From Pseudomonas koreensis (lineage in GTDB: Bacteria; Pseudomonadota; Gammaproteobacteria; Pseudomonadales; Pseudomonadaceae): 64,000 bases of DNA. The DNA is taken from NCBI RefSeq assembly GCF_024169245.1, contig NZ_JALJWP010000001.1, positions 4,279,501-4,343,500 on the forward strand, read 5' to 3'. A program made the position numbers and the translations under genes. This document shows positions 1-8,730 of this stretch, in pieces. The notes beneath the pieces were generated by a model. That model did not search any database. It saw only the letters and a program-made list of their open reading frames with translations, and was not told the DNA's origin. Position 1 is the first letter of the stretch; each line of letters starts with the position of its first letter.

Positions 1-148
1 TGTCGCTGCTCGGCGCTTCGGTGACTTGTGCCGGTGTGGCGGCCATGGCCGGGCAGCTCAGGGCCGATCCGGCGAGGGCGACACCGGCGGCGCCCATGCC
101 CATCAGCACGCGGCGCCGGTGCAGGTTGAGAGGTTCTGAATCGTTCAT
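1..148 (-). CDS. efeB: EfeB, Dyp-type heme peroxidase of the EfeUOB ferrous iron uptake system (N-terminus only)
   Basis: Only about 49 N-terminal residues lie in the window; the gene runs off the left edge. The visible protein starts MNDSEPLNL, then a twin-arginine motif (RRRVLMG), a hydrophobic Ala/Gly-rich stretch and a likely signal peptidase site after AMA. This is a Tat signal peptide, as expected for EfeB, which folds with heme in the cytoplasm and is exported to the periplasm. No catalytic domain can be seen, so the identity rests on the signal peptide and on its position 15 bases downstream of efeO in a UOB-ordered operon. Confidence 0.85.
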   Translation of the reverse strand, partial: MNDSEPLNLHRRRVLMGMGAAGVALAGSALSCPAMAATPAQVTEAPSSD

Positions 149-163
149 CGGGTGGTCTTCTGC

Positions 164-1348
164 TTACAGGCCGGAAAGGCCGAGGGCGGGGTCGATGCCA
201 TCCAGTGCCGTGGCCAGGGCCTTGGCTTTGGCGGCGATCTGCTGGCGTTGCGCGGCGGTCACGGCGTCGTAACTGACGTAGCCGTCGGCGGATTTGAACG
301 TGTTGAGCTGGCTGTCGAAGTCGCCCAGCGCCTGGTCGATCTTCGGCAACAGGTCGGCAGCGGATTTGCTCAGCATCGGTCGCAACAGGTCGACGACCTT
401 GCGTGCGGTCTGCCCGTTGGCGGCGAAACCGTTGAGATCGCTGTGGCTGTAGCGTTCTTCTTCGCCGCTGCCAGCGCGCACCTCGGCGAGGCTGTTGAGG
501 TTGCGCACGACGATGCTCACCAATTGCTCCGGCGGCAGCGACTGCGCGAGCAACTGCTGCTTGAGCATTGTGACGTCGGCGACCAGCCGCTGGCTGATCG
601 GCGCGATCTCAGCAAGATTGCGCTGCTGGAACAGGGCATATTCGAGGCGATGAAAACCGACAAACGCCGGATCCTGCTCGCGCTTCTCGAAATAATCGGC
701 GCGGGCGTTGATGTGATTATCCAGCTCGGCCAGACGCTGCGCCGCCGGCGCCAGACGTTGAAAAGCAGCACGCGCCGGCAGGTACAGCGCTTGCGCCTGA
801 GTCAGGTCGCCGCTGGCGATCGCCTGATCCAGCGCCGTCACCGCTTTGATCAAGGCACTGCCCTGAACGGCCAGATACACGCGAAATTCCGACAGCGGCC
901 CGACGAAAGCCACCATCGACGGCTTGGCCTTGGCGGCGGCATCGGAAGCGGCCGTCGGCGTCACGTGCAAAGTGCCGCGCGGGTTGCTGAGCAAGCCGCA
1001 GGTGATCGCGTAGTCGCCCGGTTGCAGGTTGGCGTTGATCACCTGGCTCAGGCCTGGCGCGATGTTTTCCCGTTCTTCGACCACCAGCACGCCGTCGAGA
1101 ATTTCCCACTCGACCGCGCGCTCGGAGCGGTTGACGATGCGGAAACTGGCGCGGCCGGCCGGCACGGTCAGCGCATTCGGCTCGCAGCTGTGCGGATGGA
1201 TGTTGACGACGATTTCGTCGTGGTTGTGCTGACGCTTGGTGGCGGCCATGTTCGAGGCGTACCAGAACAGCCCGCCGGCGGCGATCATCAGCAGAACCGA
1301 GCCGGCCAGCGCCCAACGCAAGGCCGGAGGGGTTTGAATATCAGACAT
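164..1348 (-). CDS. efeO: EfeO, periplasmic cupredoxin/M75-domain iron uptake protein
   Basis: A protein of 394 residues, the usual length for the two-domain EfeO. It has an N-terminal membrane anchor or signal segment (WALAGSVLLMIAAGG), then a cupredoxin-like domain (about residues 45-135, with HPHSCEPN and a late CGLL segment) and a C-terminal M75 imelysin-like domain. The M75 metal motif HxxE appears as HRLE near residue 233. EfeO is thought to bind periplasmic iron and pass it to the EfeU permease. The start chosen is MSDIQTPP, 8 bases after the efeU stop; the frame stays open further upstream but only inside efeU. It is the middle gene of efeU-efeO-efeB. Confidence 0.93.
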   Translation of the reverse strand: MSDIQTPPALRWALAGSVLLMIAAGGLFWYASNMAATKRQHNHDEIVVNIHPHSCEPNALTVPAGRASFRIVNRSERAVEWEILDGVLVVEERENIAPGLSQVINANLQPGDYAITCGLLSNPRGTLHVTPTAASDAAAKAKPSMVAFVGPLSEFRVYLAVQGSALIKAVTALDQAIASGDLTQAQALYLPARAAFQRLAPAAQRLAELDNHINARADYFEKREQDPAFVGFHRLEYALFQQRNLAEIAPISQRLVADVTMLKQQLLAQSLPPEQLVSIVVRNLNSLAEVRAGSGEEERYSHSDLNGFAANGQTARKVVDLLRPMLSKSAADLLPKIDQALGDFDSQLNTFKSADGYVSYDAVTAAQRQQIAAKAKALATALDGIDPALGLSGL

Positions 1349-1356
1349 GGATGCCC

Positions 1357-2196
1357 TTATTGGCTGGAAACGGAAGTCGTTGACGGCGCTTGGCGGGGCG
1401 CGGGCATGAAGAACATCACCAGCGCCAGCAGCAGATAGATCAGGTAGGCGCCGAGGGTGCTGACGGTCGGCGCATCCTGATAACCGAACATGCCGGCCAG
1501 CACCGAGCCCAGCGGGCCGTCCATCGGCAGCGTCGCGCTGAAGTCGAAGAGCACGGTCTGCAGGTGATTCCACAGCCCGGCTTCATGCAGCGCCTGCACC
1601 GAGTTGGCAAGGATGCCGGCGGCGACCACGAGGATGAACAAACCGGTCCACTTGAAGAACGCCGACAGATTCAGGCGCATGCTGCCGCTGTAGATGAGGA
1701 AGCCGACCATCACTGCCAGAATCAGGCCGAGCAGGGCGCCGATCGGCGCGCCCGGACCTTCGCTCTGCTGGAACACGGCAAGCAGGAAAAACACGGTTTC
1801 CAGGCCTTCGCGAGCGACAGCGAAAAAGACCATGGCGATCAGCGCAATCACCTGATGCCTGGAGGCCGCCAGCGCCTCATCCAGTGAGGCTTGCAGCGAA
1901 TGCTTGATCGACCGCGCGACCTTGCGCATCCAGAACACCATCGAACTCAGAATGCCCACCGCGACCAGACCGACGATGCCCTCGAACAGCTCCTGCTGCT
2001 TTTGCGGGAACTCGGCACTGACCAATTCCAGGCCACCGCCGACCAGCAGGGCGAGGGCGGCAGCGAGGAAGACGCCGATCCATACAGCTGGCATCCATTG
2101 ACCGCGGCCGGTCTGCCGCAAGTAACTGGCAATGATGCCGACGATGAGCGCGGCCTCGATGCCTTCGCGCAACATGATCAAAAAGGGAACGAGCAT
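1357..2196 (-). CDS. efeU: EfeU, FTR1-family iron permease
   Basis: A polytopic membrane protein of 279 residues with the two REGxE motifs that define the FTR1/OFeT family: REGIEAAL near residue 9 and REGLETVFF near the middle. These glutamates line the iron path. About seven hydrophobic spans can be read. The start is set at MLVPFLIMLREG, the usual EfeU N-terminus; an open frame 17 codons longer has no family support. It is the first gene of the operon, and its upstream region carries two Fur-like palindromes. Confidence 0.93.
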   Translation of the reverse strand: MLVPFLIMLREGIEAALIVGIIASYLRQTGRGQWMPAVWIGVFLAAALALLVGGGLELVSAEFPQKQQELFEGIVGLVAVGILSSMVFWMRKVARSIKHSLQASLDEALAASRHQVIALIAMVFFAVAREGLETVFFLLAVFQQSEGPGAPIGALLGLILAVMVGFLIYSGSMRLNLSAFFKWTGLFILVVAAGILANSVQALHEAGLWNHLQTVLFDFSATLPMDGPLGSVLAGMFGYQDAPTVSTLGAYLIYLLLALVMFFMPAPRQAPSTTSVSSQ

Positions 2197-2239
2197 TCGG
2201 CAGCCACAACGATTTAGATAGGTGGCTAAGTTGTAACAT

Positions 2240-2269
2240 AATGACACTCATTCCCAAATGGCATTCATT
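2240..2269. promoter_or_regulatory. Two adjacent Fur-box-like palindromes upstream of efeUOB
   Basis: AATGA-CAC-TCATT (2240-2252) and AATG-GCATT-CATT (2257-2269) are inverted repeats four bases apart, upstream of efeU. Their AATGA/TCATT half-sites resemble ferric uptake regulator sites, and efeUOB operons are usually iron-repressed. Fur binding is inferred. Confidence 0.5.
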
Positions 2270-2321
2270 GACATTTAGCTGAACCTTAGCTGAACGAACG
2301 CCATCTTCGTCCCGCAGAGAT

Positions 2322-2417
2322 CCCCTGTAGGAGTGAGCCTGCTCGCGATAGCGGTCTGTCAGTAAGGAAATGTGCCTGATACACCACTATCGCGAGCAGG
2401 CTCACTCCTACAAGGGA
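2322..2417. repeat. REPIN: two inverted REP sequences
   Basis: CTGTAGGAGTGAGCCTGCTC and its inverse complement enclose a unique spacer. This is the doublet arrangement of short REP palindromes typical of P. fluorescens-group genomes. It lies between efeU and the AraC gene. No RAYT transposase is visible in the window. Confidence 0.85.
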
Positions 2418-2486
2418 TTTGTATTGGGTCAGAGAGGCTGGGTTAAGATGCCCATCACCGAAAAACAACAAGGCTCACCTCGCTCC

Positions 2487-3503
2487 ATGGCGGAAAAAGA
2501 CACCATTGCCATTCAACTGGTGCGCGAGGCGCTGCTGCAGAGTTGTGCTGCGGGCGCAGCCACGGATGAGGCGTTGAGCAAGGTCGGCATCGATCCGGCG
2601 CTTTTAACGGCCGACGAGGGCAGGGTGCCGGCCTCGCAATACGCCAGGCTCTGGCGTTTTTTGGCCCGGCGCGGCGATGATGAGTTCTTCGGCATGGACC
2701 CGCGCAGGCTCAAGTCCGGCAGCCTCGCGTTCCTGTGTCGCAGCGCCATGGCGCAACCGACGCTGGCGGCAGCGCTGGACACTGGTCTGGCTTTCCTTTC
2801 GCTAATGCTGGAAAAACTGCCGGCGCAACTGGTGCATCAGCAGAGCCTTGCCGAAATCGTCCTGCTCGAAGACGACGCCGAACCGCGCCGTGCCTTCACC
2901 TATTTCACTTACTGGATGATCGTCCACGGCGTGGCGTGCTGGCTGGCCGGGCGGCGGATTCCTATTCTGGCGATTGAACTGCGCTGCGCCGAACCGGATT
3001 TCACCGACGACTATCGGGTGATGTTCTCGGAGAACCTGCGTTTCGAACGGCCGCGCACGCGAATGATTTTTTCCGCCGACTGCCTCGACCTGCCAATCAA
3101 GCGCAGCGCCGAAGAACTCAAGCGCTTTCTCGCCCAGGCGCCGGCGAACATTCTGGTCAAGTACCGTGATCCCGACAGCCTCGCCAGCCGGATCAAGCAG
3201 GATCTTCGGCAACTGCCCGCCGAGCACTGGCCGGAAACCGAAACGCTGGCCCAGCAGCTGTGCATGTCCGCGTCGACATTCCGCCGGCGTCTGGCCGAGG
3301 AAGGGCAGACCTGGCAGGGGCTCAAGGACAGCGTGCGCAAGGAGCTGGCGATTACTTGGCTGGCGGAGCCTTCGATCAGTTTTGTCGAGATTGCGGCGAG
3401 GCTGGGCTTTGCTGATGTGAGCTCGTTCTATAAGGCGTTTCGCAAGTGGTCGGGGTCGAACCCGGGGCATTACCGCACGCTCATCCTGAATGAGGTTGTC
3501 TGA
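2487..3503 (+). CDS. AraC-family regulator with Arabinose_bd-like sensor domain
   Basis: The protein is 338 residues long with an N-terminal sensing domain (the PF12625 'Arabinose_bd' type) and a C-terminal AraC helix-turn-helix pair. The second HTH is recognisable in SISFVEIAARLGFADVSSFYKAFRKWSGSNPGHYR. The start is set at MAEKDTIAIQ. An ATG at 2448 in the same frame is possible, but it overlaps a plausible -10 element (TAAGAT, 2444-2449). The gene lies just ahead of the acyl-CoA catabolic operon on the same strand. The same pairing occurs in other pseudomonads, so it is the likely local activator (inference). Confidence 0.82.
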   Translation: MAEKDTIAIQLVREALLQSCAAGAATDEALSKVGIDPALLTADEGRVPASQYARLWRFLARRGDDEFFGMDPRRLKSGSLAFLCRSAMAQPTLAAALDTGLAFLSLMLEKLPAQLVHQQSLAEIVLLEDDAEPRRAFTYFTYWMIVHGVACWLAGRRIPILAIELRCAEPDFTDDYRVMFSENLRFERPRTRMIFSADCLDLPIKRSAEELKRFLAQAPANILVKYRDPDSLASRIKQDLRQLPAEHWPETETLAQQLCMSASTFRRRLAEEGQTWQGLKDSVRKELAITWLAEPSISFVEIAARLGFADVSSFYKAFRKWSGSNPGHYRTLILNEVV

Positions 3504-3512
3504 TCCGACGCC

Positions 3513-3537
3513 TTCGCGAGCAGGCTCGCTCCCACGG
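3513..3537. repeat. Single REP palindrome
   Basis: TTCGCGAGCAGGCTCGCTCC matches one arm of the REPIN elements elsewhere in the window. No partner in inverse orientation is nearby, so it is a singlet REP just after the AraC stop. Confidence 0.7.
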
Positions 3538-3551
3538 TTTGGAAATGCGTT

Positions 3552-3657
3552 CCCCTGTAGGAGCTGCCGAAGGCTGCGATCTTTTGATCTTGATCTGGTG
3601 GTGAAAATCAAGATCAACAGATCGCAGCCTCGTTGCACTCGTCAGCTCCTACAAGGG
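3552..3657. repeat. Long imperfect palindrome (CTGTAGGAGCTG / CAGCTCCTACA family)
   Basis: The ends CTGTAGGAGCTG and CAGCTCCTACA, and the inner arms GGCTGCGATCTTTTGATCTT and AAGATCAACAGATCGCAGCC, pair over about 100 bases. A second copy with the same arms lies in front of the acyl-CoA dehydrogenase. It is a dispersed intergenic repeat distinct from the REP family. As RNA it would form one long hairpin between the regulator and the operon. Confidence 0.8.
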
Positions 3658-3793
3658 ATGCGGCCCCAACCTCTTGGCCAAACCAGTCAGCTACTTTGAT
3701 AACTTTGACCATTGCCCCAAGCCCCTCGCGGCGCGACTATCCCTGTGTTGTTTACGGTTCCCAGCCTAATAAAAACACCGAGGGATTCTGGCA

Positions 3794-5458
3794 ATGCGCG
3801 ATTACTTGTCTGCCACCGAACAGTTCAACTATCAGCACACCGTCGACGCGTCACTCAGCGGCACGCTGGCGGCACTCAACGCCTGCGTCGAATGCTGTGA
3901 CCGCCATGCCTTGCCTGGTCGCATCGCGTTGTTCTGGGAAGGTCGCGACGGCTCAAGTGCGACTTACACCTTCACTGATCTGCAAGACAAAGCCGCGCGT
4001 TTCGCCAATTTCCTCCTCGCCCAAGGCGTGCAGAAGGGTGACAAGGTCGCCGGGCTGCTGCCGCGTAATGTCGAATTATTGGTCACTGTTCTCGCCACCT
4101 GGCGCATCGGCGCGGTGTATCAGCCGCTATTCACCGCCTTCGGGCCGAAAGCCCTCGAACATCGCCTGAACAGCTCGGGGGCAAAAGTCGTGGTGACCGA
4201 TGCGGTCAACCGGCCCAAGCTAAGCGAAGTCAGCGCATGCCCGACCATCGTCACCGTTGCCGGCGGCAAAGGGCAGGGCATCGTTCGTGGTGATTTCAGT
4301 TTCTGGGCCGAGCTGAGCAACTATTCAAATGTCTGCGAACCGCTGTTGTTGACCGGCGAAGACCCGTTCCTGTTGATGTTCACCTCGGGCACCACGGGTC
4401 CGGCGAAAGCGCTGTCGGTGCCGCTCAAAGCCGTTGTTGCCTTTCAAAGCTACACCCGCGATGCGGTGGATCTGCGCCCCCAAGATGCTTTCTGGAACGT
4501 CGCCGATCCGGGCTGGGCCTATGGCATTTATTTCGGTGTGACCGGGCCGTTGGCGCTGGGTCATCCGATCACTTTCTACGATGGCCCGTTCACCCTCGAA
4601 AGCACCTGCCGGGTGATCAACAAATATGGCATTACCAATCTCACCGGTTCGCCCACCGCATATCGGTTGTTGATTGCCGGGGGCGAAGAGTTCGCCAGAT
4701 CGATCAAGGGCAGACTGCGCATCGTCAGCAGCGCCGGTGAGCCGCTGAATCCGGAAGTGATTCGCTGGTTCGCCGACAACCTCGATGTGGTCATACACGA
4801 CCACTACGGCCAGACCGAACTTGGCATGGTGCTGTGCAACCACCATGGCCTCGAGCATCCGGTGCATGTCGGCGCTGCCGGTTTCGCTTCGCCCGGCCAT
4901 CGCATCGTTGTCCTCGATGAGCAGTACAACGAACTCGGCGTCGGTCAGCCGGGCATTCTCGCCATCGACCGCCCGCAGTCGCCGATGTGCTGGTTCGGCG
5001 GCTACGAAGGCGCGCCGACCAAGGCCTTCGTCGGCAACTACTACCTGAGCGGCGACACCGTGGAGTGGAACCCCGACGGCAGCATCAGTTTCGTCGGCCG
5101 CAGCGATGACGTGATCACCACCTCGGGCTACCGCGTCGGCCCGTTCGATGTGGAAAGTGCGCTGATCGAACACCCGGCCGTGGTCGAAGCGGCGGTCGTC
5201 GGCAAACCCGATCCGGAACGCACTGAACTGGTCAAAGCCTTTGTCGTGCTGAGTGCGCAGTACCGCGCCGCGCCGGAGCTGGCCGAAGAACTGCGGCAAC
5301 ACGTGCGCAAGCGTCTGGCCGCGCATTCGTACCCGCGTGAAATCGAATTTGTCAGCGAATTGCCCAAGACCCCGAGTGGCAAATTGCAGCGCTTTATCTT
5401 GCGCAACCAGGAAATCGCCAAGGCTCAAGAGGCCGCGGCGCACAACGTTTCAGCTTGA
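3794..5458 (+). CDS. AMP-dependent acyl-CoA synthetase
   Basis: This 554-residue ANL-superfamily ligase activates a carboxylic acid to its acyl-CoA through an acyl-adenylate. The P-loop LLMFTSGTTGPAKAL lies near residue 195, the YGQTE motif near 340, the hinge motif FVGRSDDVITTSGYRVGP near 435, and the catalytic lysine motif PKTPSGKLQR near the C-terminus. It is the first gene of a five-gene plus-strand operon. The other four enzymes can carry out a full beta-oxidation round on a short or 2-methyl-branched acyl-CoA. Substrate is not fixed by sequence; short branched or medium-chain acids are likely. Equivalent clusters in P. putida and P. aeruginosa have the same gene set. Confidence 0.88.
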   Translation: MRDYLSATEQFNYQHTVDASLSGTLAALNACVECCDRHALPGRIALFWEGRDGSSATYTFTDLQDKAARFANFLLAQGVQKGDKVAGLLPRNVELLVTVLATWRIGAVYQPLFTAFGPKALEHRLNSSGAKVVVTDAVNRPKLSEVSACPTIVTVAGGKGQGIVRGDFSFWAELSNYSNVCEPLLLTGEDPFLLMFTSGTTGPAKALSVPLKAVVAFQSYTRDAVDLRPQDAFWNVADPGWAYGIYFGVTGPLALGHPITFYDGPFTLESTCRVINKYGITNLTGSPTAYRLLIAGGEEFARSIKGRLRIVSSAGEPLNPEVIRWFADNLDVVIHDHYGQTELGMVLCNHHGLEHPVHVGAAGFASPGHRIVVLDEQYNELGVGQPGILAIDRPQSPMCWFGGYEGAPTKAFVGNYYLSGDTVEWNPDGSISFVGRSDDVITTSGYRVGPFDVESALIEHPAVVEAAVVGKPDPERTELVKAFVVLSAQYRAAPELAEELRQHVRKRLAAHSYPREIEFVSELPKTPSGKLQRFILRNQEIAKAQEAAAHNVSA

Positions 5459-5476
5459 ATCCAAGGAAACACCGTC

Positions 5477-6238
5477 ATGCAGATCGAGAACAAGGTTTTT
5501 ATCGTCACCGGCGGCGCCTCCGGCCTCGGTGCCGCCAGCGCAGAATTGCTGGTGAGTGCTGGTGCGAAAGTCATGCTGGTCGACATGAACGCCGAAGCCG
5601 TCGCCGCTCAGGCCCAGCGCCTCGGCGCGCAAAGCGTGGTTGCCGACATCAGCAATGAAGCCGCCGCTGAAGCCGCTGTGCAAGCGACCGTCGCCGCGTT
5701 TGGCAGCCTCAACGGTCTGATCAACTGCGCTGGCATCGTTCGCGGTGAGAAGATTCTCGGCAAGAACGGCCCGCACGCCCTCAGCAGTTTTGCCCAAGTG
5801 ATCAACGTCAACCTGATCGGCAGTTTCAACATGCTGCGCCTGGCTGCGGCGGCGATCGCCGAGAGCGAAGCCAATGCGGACGGCGAGCGTGGAGTAATCA
5901 TCAACACCGCCTCGGTCGCAGCGTTCGACGGTCAGATTGGCCAAGCCGCTTACTCGGCGTCGAAAGGCGCGATCGCCAGCCTGACCCTGCCAGCCGCCCG
6001 CGAACTGGCGCGCTTCGGCATCCGCGTGATGACCATCGCCCCGGGCATCTTCGAAACGCCGATGATGGCCGGCATGACCCCGGAGGTGCGCGAATCGCTG
6101 GCCGCCGGCGTGCCGTTCCCGCCACGTCTGGGCAAGCCCGCCGAATACGCCGCGCTGGTGCGCCACATCATTGAAAACAGCATGCTCAACGGCGAGGTGA
6201 TCCGTCTCGACGGCGCCTTGCGCATGGCCGCCAAGTAA
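5477..6238 (+). CDS. SDR-family 3-hydroxyacyl-CoA dehydrogenase (2-methyl-3-hydroxybutyryl-CoA type)
   Basis: This is a classical short-chain dehydrogenase of 253 residues. It has the nucleotide-binding motif TGGASGLG at residues 11-18, NCAG near residue 82, and the catalytic Tyr159-x3-Lys163 in AAYSASKGA. The length and the [12 protein letters not shown] segment resemble the type II HSD10 / 2-methyl-3-hydroxybutyryl-CoA dehydrogenase group, which makes 2-methylacetoacetyl-CoA in isoleucine breakdown. It sits between the synthetase and the thiolase with short gaps (18 and 13 bases), so it is co-transcribed. Assignment to isoleucine rather than straight-chain substrates is inferred from context. 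Confidence 0.87.
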   Translation: MQIENKVFIVTGGASGLGAASAELLVSAGAKVMLVDMNAEAVAAQAQRLGAQSVVADISNEAAAEAAVQATVAAFGSLNGLINCAGIVRGEKILGKNGPHALSSFAQVINVNLIGSFNMLRLAAAAIAESEANADGERGVIINTASVAAFDGQIGQAAYSASKGAIASLTLPAARELARFGIRVMTIAPGIFETPMMAGMTPEVRESLAAGVPFPPRLGKPAEYAALVRHIIENSMLNGEVIRLDGALRMAAK

Positions 6239-6251
6239 AGAGGAATCCGTC

Positions 6252-7445
6252 ATGACTATGTCCAACGATCCGATTGTTATCGTCAGCGCCGTCCGCACCC
6301 CCATGGGCGGTTTTCAGGGCGAACTGAAAAGCCTCACCGCACCGCAGCTCGGCGCGGCGGCGATCAAGGCTGCGGTCGAACGCGCCGGCGTCGCCAGCGA
6401 CTCGGTCGATGAAGTGCTGTTCGGCTGCGTACTGCCGGCCGGCCTCGGCCAGGCGCCGGCACGCCAGGCTGCGCTGGGCGCCGGGCTGGATAAATCGACG
6501 CGCTGCACCACGGTGAACAAGATGTGCGGCTCGGGCATGCAGACCACCATCATGGCTCACGACATGCTGCTTGCCGGCAGTGCCGACGTGGTGATTGCCG
6601 GCGGCATGGAAAGCATGTCCAACTCGCCATACCTGCTCGATCGTGCCCGCGCCGGTTATCGCATGGGCCATGGCCGCGTGCTCGATTCGATGTTCCTCGA
6701 CGGCCTCGAAGACGCCTACGACAAGGGCCGCCTGATGGGCACCTTCGCCGAGGATTGCGCCGAGGCCAACGGCTTCAGCCGCGAGGCGCAGGACGCTTTC
6801 GCCATTGCCTCGACTACCCGCGCGCAACAGGCGATCAAGGATGGCAGCTTCACCGACGAAATCGTTCCGCTGACGGTGACCGTCGGCAAAGAGCAGGTGG
6901 TGATCAGCAACGATGAGCAGCCGCCAAAAGCCAAACTCGACAAGGTTGCCTCGCTGAAACCGGCGTTCCGCGAGGGCGGCACGGTCACCGCAGCCAACTC
7001 CAGCTCGATTTCCGACGGCGCGGCTGCGCTGGTGCTGATGCGCCAATCCCACGCGCAGCAACTGGGCCTCAAACCGCTGGCGGTGATTCACGGCCACGCT
7101 GCATTCGCTGACACCCCGGGCCTGTTCCCCACCGCACCGATTGGCGCAATCAAGAAACTGGTGAACAAGACCGGTTGGGCGCTGGATCAGGTGGATCTGT
7201 TTGAAGTGAACGAGGCGTTTGCCGTGGTCGGCATGGCGGCAATGACGCACTTGGAGATTCCCCACGACAAGCTCAATGTGCACGGCGGCGCCTGCGCGCT
7301 GGGCCATCCGATCGGTGCGTCGGGAGCGAGGATTCTGGTGACGTTGCTCGCGGCGCTGCGGCAGAAACAGCTCAAGCGCGGCATTGCAGCGATCTGCATT
7401 GGCGGCGGCGAAGCCACGGCCATGGCTGTGGAATGCGTTTACTGA
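6252..7445 (+). CDS. Acetyl-CoA acetyltransferase / 3-ketoacyl-CoA thiolase
   Basis: A full-length degradative thiolase of 397 residues. The nucleophilic cysteine lies in NKMCGSGMQ (about residue 91), the histidine in GGACALGHPIGASGARI, and the second cysteine in CIGGGEATAMA near the C-terminus. It would cleave 2-methylacetoacetyl-CoA to acetyl-CoA and propionyl-CoA if the operon serves isoleucine catabolism. The start at MTMSNDPIVIVSAVRTP has an AGAGGAA ribosome-binding site. A second ATG two codons on (MSNDP) is equally possible. Confidence 0.92.
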   Translation: MTMSNDPIVIVSAVRTPMGGFQGELKSLTAPQLGAAAIKAAVERAGVASDSVDEVLFGCVLPAGLGQAPARQAALGAGLDKSTRCTTVNKMCGSGMQTTIMAHDMLLAGSADVVIAGGMESMSNSPYLLDRARAGYRMGHGRVLDSMFLDGLEDAYDKGRLMGTFAEDCAEANGFSREAQDAFAIASTTRAQQAIKDGSFTDEIVPLTVTVGKEQVVISNDEQPPKAKLDKVASLKPAFREGGTVTAANSSSISDGAAALVLMRQSHAQQLGLKPLAVIHGHAAFADTPGLFPTAPIGAIKKLVNKTGWALDQVDLFEVNEAFAVVGMAAMTHLEIPHDKLNVHGGACALGHPIGASGARILVTLLAALRQKQLKRGIAAICIGGGEATAMAVECVY

Positions 7446-7456
7446 CCCACCCACAT

Positions 7457-7574
7457 CCCTGTAGGAGCCGACGAGTGCAACGAGGCTGCGATCTCTTGAT
7501 CTTGTTTTTTCAATTTCAAGATCAAGATCAAGATCAAAAGATCGCAGCCTCGTTGCACTCGACAGCTCCTACAC
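7457..7574. repeat. Second copy of the long intergenic palindrome, inside the operon
   Basis: Arms CTGTAGGAG...GCAACGAGGCTGCGATCT and AGATCGCAGCCTCGTTGC...CTCCTACA pair. The centre carries three tandem AAGATC units. It fills the thiolase-to-dehydrogenase gap and ends 13 bases before the ATG of the next gene, so the operon mRNA would fold into a long hairpin there. Confidence 0.82.
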
Positions 7575-7587
7575 TCAAGGAATCACC

Positions 7588-8715
7588 ATGATCCCCAACG
7601 AAGACCAACATCAGATCCGCGACATGGCCCGGCAGTTTGCCGAGGAGCGGCTCAAGCCGTTCGCTGCCGAGTGGGATCGCGAGCACCGTTTCCCCAAGGA
7701 AGCCATCGCCGAGATGGCCGAACTGGGCTTTTTCGGCATGCTCGTGCCGGAGCAGTGGGGCGGTTGTGACACCGGCTATCTGGCCTACGCCATGGCCCTG
7801 GAAGAAATCGCCGCCGGCGACGGTGCCTGCTCGACGATCATGAGCGTGCACAACTCGGTCGGCTGCGTGCCGATTCTCAAGTTCGGCAATGACGACCAGC
7901 GCGAGCGTTTCCTCAAACCGCTGGCCAGCGGCGCCATGCTCGGTGCCTTTGCATTGACCGAACCGCAGGCCGGTTCCGACGCCAGCAGCCTGAAGACCCG
8001 CGCGCGGCTGGAAGGCGATCACTACGTACTCAACGGCTGCAAACAGTTCATCACCTCCGGACAGAACGCCGGCGTCGTGATCGTGTTTGCCGTGACCGAC
8101 CCGAGCGCCGGCAAACGCGGGATCAGCGCGTTTATCGTGCCGACCGACTCGCCGGGCTACAAGGTTGCGCGGGTGGAAGACAAGCTCGGCCAACACGCCT
8201 CCGACACCTGCCAGATCCTTTTCGAAGATGTGCAAGTGCCGGTCGCCAACCGCCTCGGCGAGGAGGGCGAGGGCTACAAGATCGCCCTGGCCAACCTCGA
8301 AGGCGGCCGCGTCGGTATCGCCTCGCAAGCCGTCGGCATGGCCCGCGCTGCGTTCGAAGCTGCCCGCGACTATGCCCGCGAGCGTGACACCTTCGGCAAG
8401 CCGATCATCGAGCATCAGGCCGTGGCGTTTCGCCTGGCGGACATGGCCACGCAAATTGCCGTCGCCCGGCAAATGGTGCATTACGCCGCGGCCTTGCGTG
8501 ACAGCGGCCAACCGGCGCTGGTCGAGGCGTCGATGGCCAAGCTGTTCGCCTCGGAAATGGCTGAAAAGGTCTGCTCCATGGCCTTGCAAACCCTTGGCGG
8601 TTACGGTTACCTCAACGACTTTCCGCTGGAACGCATCTACCGCGACGTGCGCGTCTGCCAGATCTACGAAGGCACCAGCGACATTCAGCGCATGGTCATT
8701 TCGCGCAATCTCTGA
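7588..8715 (+). CDS. Acyl-CoA dehydrogenase (short/branched-chain type)
   Basis: A flavin-dependent acyl-CoA dehydrogenase of 375 residues, complete across its N-terminal helical, middle beta and C-terminal helical domains. Family signatures are [17 protein letters not shown] (middle domain) and [20 protein letters not shown] followed by [11 protein letters not shown]. The likely catalytic base is the glutamate of YEGT (about residue 361), its position in short-chain and 2-methyl-branched enzymes. In this operon it would oxidise 2-methylbutyryl-CoA to tiglyl-CoA. The start follows the palindromic repeat and has an AAGGAAT ribosome-binding site. Confidence 0.92.
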   Translation: MIPNEDQHQIRDMARQFAEERLKPFAAEWDREHRFPKEAIAEMAELGFFGMLVPEQWGGCDTGYLAYAMALEEIAAGDGACSTIMSVHNSVGCVPILKFGNDDQRERFLKPLASGAMLGAFALTEPQAGSDASSLKTRARLEGDHYVLNGCKQFITSGQNAGVVIVFAVTDPSAGKRGISAFIVPTDSPGYKVARVEDKLGQHASDTCQILFEDVQVPVANRLGEEGEGYKIALANLEGGRVGIASQAVGMARAAFEAARDYARERDTFGKPIIEHQAVAFRLADMATQIAVARQMVHYAAALRDSGQPALVEASMAKLFASEMAEKVCSMALQTLGGYGYLNDFPLERIYRDVRVCQIYEGTSDIQRMVISRNL

Positions 8716-8730
8716 CAAGGAATTTTATTC

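Noticed and set aside
152..1438. A 428-codon open frame on the plus strand opposite efeO
   Set aside because: High-G+C genes often leave long antisense frames. The protein has no recognisable family, whereas the opposite strand codes for a clear EfeO.
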